Source: Nocardia mexicana NBRC 108244 (GTDB lineage: Bacteria > Actinomycetota > Actinomycetes > Mycobacteriales > Mycobacteriaceae). From it: a stretch of DNA of 64,000 bases. The notes under the pieces are model-generated. The model was not told where the DNA came from, searched no databases, and saw nothing but the letters and a program-made list of their open reading frames with translations. Each line of letters opens with the position of its first letter. The stretch's first letter is position 1. The translations under genes and the position numbers were made by a program. The stretch lies in assembly GCF_001613165.1 (NCBI RefSeq), contig NZ_BDBV01000027.1, positions 85,685-149,684 of the forward strand, written 5' to 3'. Below, piece after piece: positions 55,426 to 62,840 of the stretch.

Positions 55426-57171
55426 TCAGTTCCGGGACCGGCTCGTGCGTCGCGCGAGTTGTTTGGCAGCGGCGAGAGGTTCCCATTCCGGAGGGTCGGC
55501 GGCGTAGTCGTGGTGGTCCCCGAGGACCGAGCCGGCGCGGATCTCCCTGTCGAGGTCGCGGTCCAGGACCGCGGCGGCGGCGTGCAGGCCGGAGAGCATG
55601 GCACTTTCGACGGCCGGTCCCCACGCGGTCCCCGCGCCGCACAGGTAGAGGCCGCCGATCTCGGTTCGCACACCGGGGCGGAACGGGCCGAACTGGGTTA
55701 TCGACATTTCCAGGCCGTACGGCGTTCCACCACTGGCGCGGGTATAGCGGCTCTGGGTCAAGGGCGTGGCGGCCTCACGCCACACCACGTGGTCGGCGAG
55801 GCCCGGAATGACCTCGGCCGCACGCTGAATCATGATCTCGGTGAACGCTTCTTTCGCGCGTAGATACTCGGGATTACGCCGATAGCTGTCGTCGCCAGGT
55901 TCGGGCCAGCTGTCCAGGCCCCAGAAATCGGCTTCGGCGGGGGCCAGGGTCATCACCTCGAGGACCGTGGATCCGGCGGGCGCACCGTGTGGATTGTCGG
56001 GATCCTTGATGGTGGTCACGCTGACGTAGGCGGGCAATCGCTTGCGCGCCTGTTCGATCAGCTCGTCGCGGCTGTATCCCGGCCGGTTCTCGGCCAGGTC
56101 CTCGAACAGCGAGGTGACGTCCTCGGAGCTGGGGACGGAGTAGAAATTGGTATTGGGCATGCGGGCGCTCAGGTCGATGTCCAGGCCCAGATAGCAATTG
56201 AAGAACGGCTGCGACATCCGGAACCGTTCGACTCGCCTCGCGGTGATGCGGCGCAGGTGTTTCCGGCCGACCAGGTTCAGGTAGGTCTGTTTGATGTCGG
56301 CGTTGGACACCACTGCCGGCGCGGAGAATCTGGTGCCGTCCTCCAGCTCGACGCCGGTAACAGTCTTGTCCCGCACCAGAATTCGCCGCACGGCGGCGCG
56401 GGTGCGAATCTCGCCGCCGTGCGCGACGACGACTTCCGCCAGACGGGCCGACAGCACCTGGCCGCCACCCTTGGGGAAATACGCGCCGCTGCTGAGGAAG
56501 TTCTGCAGCATGAACGCGTGTACCGCCACCGGCGTTCGGTGCGGCGGGCTGGCATAGGTTCCGTACTGCACCGACATCGCGGCCTTGAGCCGCGAGCTGA
56601 GTTTCTGAGAATCGAGCAGATGCGTCAGCGGCCGCAGGGCCCAGCGCGCGTCCAGCCCGCACCGCAGCGCGAACGCTGCGTTGCCCAGCAATGAGGCCGG
56701 GGTGCGGCTGTGGTCGATGCTCGAGCCGATCCGCTGCAGCACACCGACCACCGCGCGAATCTGCTTCTCCTCGTTGGGAAATGCTTGGATGAGGTTGTCG
56801 CGGTAGTTATCCCAGCCGACCGGGATCTCGAGGGTGAGATCGGGGAAGACGATGGTGTCGAACCCGCCGGGATCCAGTGGAAGGAACTCGATCTTCTTGT
56901 CCAGTCCGATGCCGCGCAGCACGGTGGGAATCTGCCCTTCGGGCCCGCAGTCGCCCAGGTAGTGCACGCCGACGTCGAATTCCCACTTACCCGCGCGCCG
57001 GAACACGTGCGTGCAGCCGCCGATCACGTCGTAGGCCTCGAGTACCAGCGTCCTGCGGCCACCGGCGGCCAGGTACGCGGCGGCGGTCATACCGCCGATG
57101 CCAGAGCCGATGACGATGGCGTCGAACGCTTCGGCGTCCGGTGTTCGATGATCACTCGTAGCCACACTCAT
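55426..57171 (-). CDS. CrtI/retinol-saturase-like FAD oxidoreductase
   Basis: A 581-residue flavoprotein of the phytoene desaturase/all-trans-retinol 13,14-reductase type. The N-terminal FAD motif is VIGSGIGGMTAAAYLAAGG (residues 20-38), then LEAYDVIGGCTHVF. The C-terminal FAD site is GGLYLCGAGTAWGPAVESAMLSG. Substrates are probably polyisoprenoid or other hydrophobic polyenes (inference). The start is ATG 57171 with GAAGGGG about 5 nt upstream. A GTTAC/GTAAC palindrome lies 54 bp upstream. Confidence 0.88.
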   Translation of the reverse strand: MSVATSDHRTPDAEAFDAIVIGSGIGGMTAAAYLAAGGRRTLVLEAYDVIGGCTHVFRRAGKWEFDVGVHYLGDCGPEGQIPTVLRGIGLDKKIEFLPLDPGGFDTIVFPDLTLEIPVGWDNYRDNLIQAFPNEEKQIRAVVGVLQRIGSSIDHSRTPASLLGNAAFALRCGLDARWALRPLTHLLDSQKLSSRLKAAMSVQYGTYASPPHRTPVAVHAFMLQNFLSSGAYFPKGGGQVLSARLAEVVVAHGGEIRTRAAVRRILVRDKTVTGVELEDGTRFSAPAVVSNADIKQTYLNLVGRKHLRRITARRVERFRMSQPFFNCYLGLDIDLSARMPNTNFYSVPSSEDVTSLFEDLAENRPGYSRDELIEQARKRLPAYVSVTTIKDPDNPHGAPAGSTVLEVMTLAPAEADFWGLDSWPEPGDDSYRRNPEYLRAKEAFTEIMIQRAAEVIPGLADHVVWREAATPLTQSRYTRASGGTPYGLEMSITQFGPFRPGVRTEIGGLYLCGAGTAWGPAVESAMLSGLHAAAAVLDRDLDREIRAGSVLGDHHDYAADPPEWEPLAAAKQLARRTSRSRN

Positions 57172-57224
57172 ATCGACCCCTTCGTCGCCCTGACCAGGCA
57201 TGCATCCACACCCGTGTAATATAT

Positions 57225-57239
57225 GTTACCGATAGTAAC
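57225..57239. promoter_or_regulatory. TetR-type operator before the FAD oxidoreductase
   Basis: GTTAC-cgata-GTAAC, a 5+5+5 palindrome in an AT-rich promoter (taatatat just beside it). Operators of this form are bound by TetR regulators of lipid genes in mycolic-acid bacteria; the regulator is not obvious in this window. Confidence 0.6.
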
Positions 57240-57318
57240 GTCAACTACCGTAGGGGTGGGCACGCCTACTTGCAAGGCTCGATCCACTCGGCGGCCCGTC
57301 GTTCAGGTCGTCGGATGG

Positions 57319-57516
57319 CTACTCGTTCAAGTACTGTTCGATGCCGTCGAGTGTGAGCGCCGAGTAGAGGCATTCGTCGTCGTCGAGATCCAGCAGGAGC
57401 CACCGGTCGGTCGGCGTCGAGTCGCGGACCAGGCGGTAGCCGCAGCGGGTGGCGTGCGCCGACACCTCCCCGATCTCGGGTACCGGGCCGTCGTTCACCA
57501 ATCGCCGCTCGGTCAT
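57319..57516 (-). CDS. Small conserved-looking protein (65 aa), unknown function
   Basis: A 65-residue acidic protein starting MTERRLVNDGPVPEIG and ending LTLDGIEQYLNE, with a core RWLLLDLDDDECLYSALTL. Its ATG overlaps the stop of the 60-residue gene upstream (ATGA), the clearest evidence that both are translated. The frame is open to 57603 but that part overlaps the neighbour. It belongs to a three-gene minus-strand set divergent from an XRE/DUF397 pair. The DLDDDECLYS stretch suggests a small partner or immunity-like protein (speculation). Confidence 0.65.
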   Translation of the reverse strand: MTERRLVNDGPVPEIGEVSAHATRCGYRLVRDSTPTDRWLLLDLDDDECLYSALTLDGIEQYLNE

Positions 57517-57695
57517 CCGAGCCACCGCGTGGTGTGTGCGGCCGGGAACGAGTGCCGGGACGGGAAGAACTCGCGCCAGAAATCGTGCCGGATCGCATCC
57601 CACAATCTGCTCAGTTCCGGCAACCGCTCACGCGCCTGTGACAGGTCCGTGCCCACGGTGATCAGCGTACCGTCAATCGTATTGCGTACGTTCAT
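57513..57695 (-). CDS. Small protein (60 aa), coupled to the next gene
   Basis: A 60-residue protein starting MNVRNTIDGTLITVGTDL and ending AAHTTRWLG, with a central helix (QARERLPELSRLWDAIRHDFW). There is no membrane segment. Its TGA overlaps the ATG of the 65-residue gene, implying co-translation. It lies 83 nt downstream of the Cys-rich winged-helix gene on the same strand. No family recognised. Confidence 0.6.
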   Translation of the reverse strand: MNVRNTIDGTLITVGTDLSQARERLPELSRLWDAIRHDFWREFFPSRHSFPAAHTTRWLG

Positions 57696-57778
57696 GATTC
57701 CAACCCCATCCTGATCGAATCGCCACTGCGCTTCCACCCCGTCCACCGCGGTCCGGTGCATGCCGTCCATGCCGTCGC

Positions 57779-58177
57779 CTATCGCGGCAGCACGCGGGAG
57801 GCGACGGCGGTCCGGCCCAGATCGGTGATGCGCCACCGCGATCGCCGATGCGCCGGCGCGACCAGCGCGCGCCGCTCCAGCCAGGCGACCGCCGCGCGGG
57901 CCGCCCACCCGGTGAGCCCCGCCTGCTCGGCCAGCTGCCGAACCGTAAGCAGCCCACCGGGTTCCAGCACCGCCAGTTCCGCCGCGATGCCGGTACTCCG
58001 TCGTGTGATCATGTCCTCGACCCCGCAGGTGTCCGTGGTGTGTTCCGGGTGGCAGCCGAGACAGGCCACGCGGTCCGCACCGTGCCGAGTCGTCCGGATG
58101 GCACGGGTCCGAATCTCGGTGCAACAGCTGCGGTCTCGCCATGACCCGTCGGAGGTGGGGGCGTTCCGGTCTCCCAC
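57779..58177 (-). CDS. Cys-rich winged-helix protein (132 aa)
   Basis: A 132-residue protein. Residues 18-53 contain six Cys (CC near 18-19, then CLGCHPEHTTDTC), a zinc-ribbon-like set. Residues 58-132 look like a winged helix (LLTVRQLAEQAGLTGWAARAAVAWLERRALV). Third-position GC is very high from the GTG at 58177 onward and falls to about half in the codons before it, so the gene starts there, not at the internal ATG 58012. It is divergent from the XRE gene (178-bp gap) and is a candidate regulator of the locus. Confidence 0.6.
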   Translation of the reverse strand: MGDRNAPTSDGSWRDRSCCTEIRTRAIRTTRHGADRVACLGCHPEHTTDTCGVEDMITRRSTGIAAELAVLEPGGLLTVRQLAEQAGLTGWAARAAVAWLERRALVAPAHRRSRWRITDLGRTAVASRVLPR

Positions 58178-58299
58178 CGCAAACGTTTCTGTCTCGACTG
58201 CCGGACCCAGCAGACCATGCAAAACCACAGGAAGCGACCCGATTCGCGTGTCCCGAACCAATCCTGCCGAAACACCAGGAAATGGTCCGCAACCGTTGT

Positions 58300-58350
58300 A
58301 AAGTCCGACCCAGATCCAGGAGGGAATCCGACCCGACTTTGCAGGGGGTA
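58300..58350 (+). promoter_or_regulatory. Promoter region of the XRE/DUF397 pair with repeats
   Basis: Upstream of the XRE start, TCCGACCC occurs twice in direct orientation about 21 bp apart, within an inverted pair AAAGTC ... GACTTT. AGGGGG at 58343-58348 is the ribosome site. The repeats are candidate binding sites for the XRE protein itself. Confidence 0.4.
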
Positions 58351-58355
58351 CGCGC

Positions 58356-59249
58356 ATGACCGAGGACGATCAACCATCGACATTGACGAGGCGCCAACTC
58401 GGCCGCCTCTTGCGGGAGGCGCGTGAGGGCATCGGCCTCACGATCCAAAAGGCGGCGCCACTAGTCGAACTCAGCAAGTCGGCACTACAGCGGATGGAGG
58501 CGGGGGAGGTTGTGCGCATCCGCGTCCGCGATGTCCAAGCACTCTGCGAGCTCTACGAGATGTCGCCGGAGGAGACCAAGCGCGCGGTCGAGCTGGCCGA
58601 ACAGGCCCAGGTGAAGAGTTGGTACACCGCGTTCGGTGGGCTGTACAGCGATTCGACTTTCAATATGTACGTCGGGCTCGAGTCGGCGGCGGAGCATCTG
58701 GTCGTCTACAACGAGATCATTCCCGGCTTGTTGCAGACGGCGGACTACGCACGCGAACTGATCAGCGCCTACTTTCAGAACAAGGATCCTGAAGACATCG
58801 CACGTCGTGTGGAGCTCCGGATGCGACGTCAGGCAATCGTCACTCGCAAAGCCGTCCCGGTGAAACTAGAAGTGCTGCTTCACGAATCCGCTCTACATCG
58901 TTTGGTCGGCGGACCCCAGGTCATGGCAACCGTGCTGCGGCACGTGGCAGAGACCAGCAAGCGCCCCAACGTCAGCCTGCGCATCCTGCCCTTCTCAGCC
59001 GGGGTCATATGGGGCTTACTGCCCGAAACCTTCTCGATCCTCCAGTTCGGCACCGACGCGAAGGGAAAACCGGTGGAGCCCCCTCTGGTCTATCTGGAAG
59101 GATCGGCAAGTACCAACGACTTGTATCTGGAGAAGCCCGACGACGTGCGGCGCTACCAGAGGCTTGTTTCGGCTATGCAGGACGCATCGCTGGATGAAAC
59201 GAAATCGCGGGACCTGCTCCGGCAGGTGGCTAGGAGATACGAAGCGTGA
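58356..59249 (+). CDS. XRE-family regulator with DUF5753 domain
   Basis: A 297-residue protein: XRE helix-turn-helix at residues 12-70 (LGRLLREAREGIGLTIQKAA, LSKSALQRMEAGEV) and a DUF5753 ligand-like domain from about 90 to 285 (YNEIIPGLLQTADYARELI, RRMRRQAIV-like, PNVSLRILPFSAG, VYLEGSA). This architecture always travels with DUF397 genes in Streptomyces and Nocardia (the WhiJ/AbaA-like loci that affect development and antibiotics). Its stop overlaps the DUF397 start (GTGA). Codon use is less GC-rich than the surroundings, hinting at horizontal spread. Confidence 0.92.
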   Translation: MTEDDQPSTLTRRQLGRLLREAREGIGLTIQKAAPLVELSKSALQRMEAGEVVRIRVRDVQALCELYEMSPEETKRAVELAEQAQVKSWYTAFGGLYSDSTFNMYVGLESAAEHLVVYNEIIPGLLQTADYARELISAYFQNKDPEDIARRVELRMRRQAIVTRKAVPVKLEVLLHESALHRLVGGPQVMATVLRHVAETSKRPNVSLRILPFSAGVIWGLLPETFSILQFGTDAKGKPVEPPLVYLEGSASTNDLYLEKPDDVRRYQRLVSAMQDASLDETKSRDLLRQVARRYEA

Positions 59250-59458
59250 ACGTCGACTTATCCGGAGCAAGTTGGTTCAAGAGCAGCCGCAGCAGCGGCA
59301 AGACCGAGTGCGTCGAGGTGGCTTGGCTCGCCGAAGGCAAGGTCGGCGTCCGCGACTCCAAGAACCCCACCGGCCCCGCACTGATCTTCACCCCCGGCGA
59401 GTGGGACGGCTTCACCGCAGGAATGCAGGACGGCGAATTCCACCGTCCCCCTGCATAA
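59246..59458 (+). CDS. DUF397-domain protein
   Basis: A 70-residue DUF397 protein: SWFKSSRSSGKTECVEVAW, then VGVRDSKNPTGPALIFTPGEWDGF, the two hallmark blocks. DUF397 proteins are partners of the adjacent XRE/DUF5753 regulators, often viewed as antagonists or toxin-antitoxin-like partners. GTG start overlapping the XRE stop by 4 nt. Confidence 0.93.
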   Translation: MNVDLSGASWFKSSRSSGKTECVEVAWLAEGKVGVRDSKNPTGPALIFTPGEWDGFTAGMQDGEFHRPPA

Positions 59459-59490
59459 TCCACCATCCCCACAGCGCAACCCCTACCGGT

Positions 59491-59597
59491 CGGCAGAGCC
59501 GAGGTTCCCGCACCCCCTGTTCGTTCCCGCACGCGTTGCAGGGGCATGTAGCCGGTGCGGGAACCTGCGAGGGGTGCGTGAATCGTGGGCTCTGCCG
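59491..59597. repeat. Dispersed intergenic palindromic repeat, copy D, inside a larger inverted repeat
   Basis: Copy D (59502-59583) carries paired arms GGTTCCCGCACC and GGTGCGGGAACC. It is enclosed by a further pair CGGCAGAGCC (59491-59500) and GGCTCTGCCG (59588-59597), so the whole 107 bp folds as one long hairpin between the DUF397 gene and the convergent secreted protein gene. Confidence 0.75.
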
Positions 59598-59618
59598 GTC
59601 GCGGTGTTCTGTCGGCTG

Positions 59619-60050
59619 TCAGTAGTTGCAGCGGGGGGTGAGTTCGTTGCGGTTCAGGATGCCGCGCTCCATCACGCAGTTGTGGCAGCTGTCGTCGTAC
59701 TTGATCGTCCCGTCGGACTCGACGGTGTACATGGCGTTGTCGATGAGAGAGTTACCGGTGGAGTCCACTACGGCTTCGCCGTAGTGGGCCGTACGGATCG
59801 CCGAACCGCAGTACTTGCCGGGCGCCAGGTGAGTCTTGTTCGTCGTCCCGTTGCCCGGCTCGTTCTCGCCCTCGTCCTCTTCTTCCTCTTCCCCCTCCTC
59901 CCATTGCACGATGTCGCTCGGCACGTGCTGGGTCAGATACTGGATCCCCGACAGGACCGCGCCGGGCGAGGCGGACGCCACCCCACCGCCACAGACTCCG
60001 AAGACCGCCACTATCGCGGCACCGGCGATCGCGAACCGAAGCAACCTCAT
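59619..60050 (-). CDS. Secreted protein with acidic tract
   Basis: A 143-residue exported protein: signal peptide of about 28 residues (cleavage near GVASASP), then a run of Glu/Asp (about residues 50-64, EEGEEEEEDEGE) and a C-terminal region with four Cys (C80, C117 and C120 in CHNC, C141). AAAGGAA precedes ATG 60050. No domain recognised; the acidic tract could bind metal ions (inference). Confidence 0.7.
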   Translation of the reverse strand: MRLLRFAIAGAAIVAVFGVCGGGVASASPGAVLSGIQYLTQHVPSDIVQWEEGEEEEEDEGENEPGNGTTNKTHLAPGKYCGSAIRTAHYGEAVVDSTGNSLIDNAMYTVESDGTIKYDDSCHNCVMERGILNRNELTPRCNY

Positions 60051-60220
60051 GAACTGCGTTCCTTTCCGTCATCGGGAAGTTGATGCAGAGAGAGAAAGAG
60101 CCCTGGAAAACATGGGATCGAGACAGCCGGAATCGGCACGGCGAGTCTATCGGCATCTCCGAAGGTATTCACGAGACCGCTGCGCCGCGTGTCCGGAACA
60201 CGGCGAGCGGGCCAGACCCG

Positions 60221-61480
60221 TCAGCGATCCTGTGATCGGGGCAGGATTTTGCTGAAGCGAACCGGGAGTGCTTCCGGCCCACGCAGATTCACGTGCGGCC
60301 GGTACGGCGGTGGATCCTGCATCAGGACCGGGTCGACGACTCGCTCCGCGAAACGCCGGAATACCGTCCGTCCTTCCAGGCGCGCCAGCGGTGCGCCGAG
60401 GCAGAAGTGCGGACCGCCGCCGAAAGCGAGGTGGCGGGAGTCGGGGCGACCGGGATCGAACAGGTTCGGTTCGGAGAACGCCGACGGATCGCGTTGGGCG
60501 GCGGCCAGCAGCAGATTGACCATGGCGCCTCGGGGGACGCTGTGGCCACACAATTCGGTGTCCTCCTTCAAGACTCGGGCGGTCAACTGCACCGGAGGGT
60601 CGTAGCGCAGGGTCTCCTCGACCAGGGCGGGGGCCAGTTCGGGGCGATCGCGCAGCCCGGTCAGCAGTCCAGGCCGCCGCAGCAGGGCGAGAATTCCGTT
60701 GGCGATGAGGTTCACCGTGGTCTCGTGCCCGGCGACCAGCAGCAGCACCACGGTGGAGACGAGTTCGTCGTGGCCGAGCACATCGCTTCCGTGCTCGGCG
60801 GTCGACAGCTCGGAGATGAGGTCGTCGCCGGGGTCGCGGCGGCGCGCCGCGATCAGGTCACGGATGTAGCGGTGCATGTCGGTGAGTGCGCACAGCCAGT
60901 CGGGAGCGACGCCGGCCGGGGACTGGTCCAGGTCGAAGCCGTCGATCAGCCGAATCAGGCGATCGGACCAACCGCGGAACAGCGGCTCGTCGGCGAGGGG
61001 GACGCCGAGCAGGCGACAGATCACCGTGGTCGGCAGCGGACGGGCCAATTCGGAGACGACATCCATGCTTGCCCCGCGATCGGCGACGGCGTCGAGCAGA
61101 TCGTCGGCGAGCTCGATCACCGAGGACTCGAGCCGGGTCACCGTCCGCGCGGTGAAAGACTTGGAGACCAGTCGGCGCAGGCGCGTGTGATCGGGTGGAT
61201 CCAGGGACAGAAACCAGGGCTGCAACACCGACGACGGCGCGTCCGGCGGCAGCAACTGCTGCAACCGTTCCCTCTCGCCGGCCCCCCGCTCGGCGCTCAG
61301 CCGCGGATCACGCAGCAACGCCTCGCAGTCGGAGAATCCGGGAACAAGGAAGGCGGACAACGACTCCAGCCAGATCGGCCCGGCCCGCTGGATGCGGGCA
61401 TACAGGGGGTACGGGTCGTGCCGATTGGCCGGGTCGAGCAGTTCGCCGAGGGCGGCGGCCACGGCGCTGGTGTCTTTCAT
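60221..61480 (-). CDS. Cytochrome P450
   Basis: A 419-residue soluble bacterial P450. The I-helix is VAGHETTVN, the ExxR motif EETLR, and the haem Cys loop FGGGPHFCLGAPLAR. It needs a ferredoxin partner, not encoded nearby. It resembles CYP107/CYP105-type enzymes that oxidise macrolides, steroids or xenobiotics; substrate unknown. A MerR-type promoter with a 19-bp spacer lies directly upstream, within the end of the merR gene, and its -10 box is 6 nt from the ATG. Confidence 0.93.
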   Translation of the reverse strand: MKDTSAVAAALGELLDPANRHDPYPLYARIQRAGPIWLESLSAFLVPGFSDCEALLRDPRLSAERGAGERERLQQLLPPDAPSSVLQPWFLSLDPPDHTRLRRLVSKSFTARTVTRLESSVIELADDLLDAVADRGASMDVVSELARPLPTTVICRLLGVPLADEPLFRGWSDRLIRLIDGFDLDQSPAGVAPDWLCALTDMHRYIRDLIAARRRDPGDDLISELSTAEHGSDVLGHDELVSTVVLLLVAGHETTVNLIANGILALLRRPGLLTGLRDRPELAPALVEETLRYDPPVQLTARVLKEDTELCGHSVPRGAMVNLLLAAAQRDPSAFSEPNLFDPGRPDSRHLAFGGGPHFCLGAPLARLEGRTVFRRFAERVVDPVLMQDPPPYRPHVNLRGPEALPVRFSKILPRSQDR

Positions 61481-61486
61481 GCACCG

Positions 61487-61514
61487 AGCATTGCCGTTGA
61501 ACCCAACTTCAAGT
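61487..61514 (-). promoter_or_regulatory. MerR-type promoter of the P450 gene
   Basis: On the minus strand TTGACT (-35) and AATGCT (-10) are separated by 19 bp, the stretched spacing that MerR activators correct. TTGAA-N6-TTCAA (61497-61512) occupies the spacer. The -35 box lies on the last two codons and stop of the merR gene. The expected start point is at or next to the P450 ATG. Confidence 0.7.
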
Positions 61515-61991
61515 CAACCCATGGCGCACTGCGGATTCGGTGCGGTCGCCCCTATGCCCGGTCCGCTCCCGGATCGCCTCGATATGGCTTTGGATCAGCT
61601 CCTGAAAGACCGGGCAGCCCACGAATGAGGCTCTGGGACAATCCAACCCGTGCCGAATGATCGCCTTCGCTCGCTCGGCGAAGGCAATCTGCTCATCGAG
61701 CTCGGCCAGCTTGGGTTCCGCCAGTTCCCGCCACTGCGGACTCGGCGTCCCGCTGCCGTGATCCATGAAGCGAGCCACCTCGGCGATGGTGAACCCCGCC
61801 TGCTTCGCGATATCTATCAGGGCCAGGCGGGCGAGAATATCGGGGCCGTAGATTCGCTTCCCACCGCGGCGCGCCAGCGGCTGAATCAGCCCTTCCCGCT
61901 CGTAGAACCGCAGCGTCGAGGTGGGCAGATGCATGGCCGCGGCGACCTCGCTGATCGTCAGGCTGTGCGGGGAGGCGCCGGGAGCGGACAT
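61509..61991 (-). CDS. MerR-family regulator with two C-terminal cysteines
   Basis: A 160-residue MerR protein: HTH LTISEVAAAMHLPTSTLRFYE at residues 10-30, a dimer helix, then GLDCPRASFVGCPVF near the C-terminus, a Cys pair that could sense redox state, aldehydes or metal. It lies 8 nt after the VOC gene and its 3' end carries the stretched-spacer promoter of the P450 gene, which it presumably activates. Confidence 0.88.
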   Translation of the reverse strand: MSAPGASPHSLTISEVAAAMHLPTSTLRFYEREGLIQPLARRGGKRIYGPDILARLALIDIAKQAGFTIAEVARFMDHGSGTPSPQWRELAEPKLAELDEQIAFAERAKAIIRHGLDCPRASFVGCPVFQELIQSHIEAIRERTGHRGDRTESAVRHGLT

Positions 61992-61999
61992 GATCGAGG

Positions 62000-62395
62000 C
62001 TACTCCGGCCAGCCCCCGTACGGGACGGTCAGCATCTCCAGGAAGTGGCCGTTGAGGTCGAGGAAGTACACCCCTCGGCCCCCGTCGTTGTGGTTGATCT
62101 CGCCTTCCTGGGCCTGGCGGGGATCCGCCCAGAAGCGCAGGCCCAGGGCCTGAATCCGCGCGAAACCCGCGTCGAATTCCTCCTCTGAGACCAGGAAGGC
62201 GTAATGCTGGGGCTGGATCTCGGCGGTACCCGGCGGGACGACCGCGAAGTCGAACGTGACTCCGTTGGCGACGGTGACCGGGATGAACGGGCCCCACTCC
62301 GCTCCGACCTCGAGGCCCAGGATATCGGCCCAGAATTCGGCGGACTTCCGGTTGTCGCGACACCCGACAATGGTGTGATTGAACTGAATGGACAA
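62000..62395 (-). CDS. VOC-superfamily (glyoxalase-like) protein
   Basis: A 131-residue protein with two beta-alpha-beta-beta-beta units: FNHTIVGCRDNRKSAEFWADIL at the N-terminus with a metal-type His, and FLDLNGHFLEMLTV at the end with Glu. The start is most likely TTG at 62395: CAGGAGA lies 6 nt upstream and the family N-terminus begins there. Longer frames run into unlike sequence. It is the first gene of a VOC-MerR-P450 set. Possible roles are detoxification or binding of a small toxic metabolite. Confidence 0.8.
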   Translation of the reverse strand: MSIQFNHTIVGCRDNRKSAEFWADILGLEVGAEWGPFIPVTVANGVTFDFAVVPPGTAEIQPQHYAFLVSEEEFDAGFARIQALGLRFWADPRQAQEGEINHNDGGRGVYFLDLNGHFLEMLTVPYGGWPE

Positions 62396-62521
62396 AGGAT
62401 TTCTCCTGTGCTCGTGGCGATCCCGACCCCGGACCGGTACCAAGTCGGCCTACGGGAGCACCGCCACGAGACAGAACGTATCGCACCCGGACGAGTTCCG
62501 ACAACTCGCCGGATTCGTCGC

Positions 62522-62737
62522 CTACAGGGGCAGGTTGGGTCCGGACGAGATCGACGCCGACAGCGACGACAGCAGGCACGCCAGGCTCGGCGGGTACTGC
62601 ATGGTGCAGATGAGGTCGACCGATTCCGGTTGCGGCTGGGCGGGTTCGAGCGACACCGCCGACGCCGGTCCGGCCACGGCCAGCGGTGCCGCGAGGAACA
62701 CACCGGCGAGGAGTGCGACGCGAATTCTCTTGCGCAT
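62522..62737 (-). CDS. Small secreted protein (71 aa)
   Basis: A 71-residue protein: signal peptide 1-27 (RKRIRVALLAGVFLAAPLA, cleavage near ASA), then a 44-residue mature part with two Cys (C44, C54) that may form a disulfide. GAAAGGA precedes two Met codons; ATG 62737 has the better spacing. No family recognised. Confidence 0.6.
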   Translation of the reverse strand: MRKRIRVALLAGVFLAAPLAVAGPASAVSLEPAQPQPESVDLICTMQYPPSLACLLSSLSASISSGPNLPL

Positions 62738-62840
62738 CATGATCCTTTCCGAACGGCGGCCGAGGGGTGGCCACGCGTTCGCCCGGACGGTACTGCCGTC
62801 GCGAGCGCCGCCGACAGACCCGAGAACTATCGGCCCCGGA

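Noticed and set aside
58012..58177. ATG 58012 as start of the winged-helix gene
   Set aside because: Third-position GC shows coding character upstream to GTG 58177, so the longer form was used.
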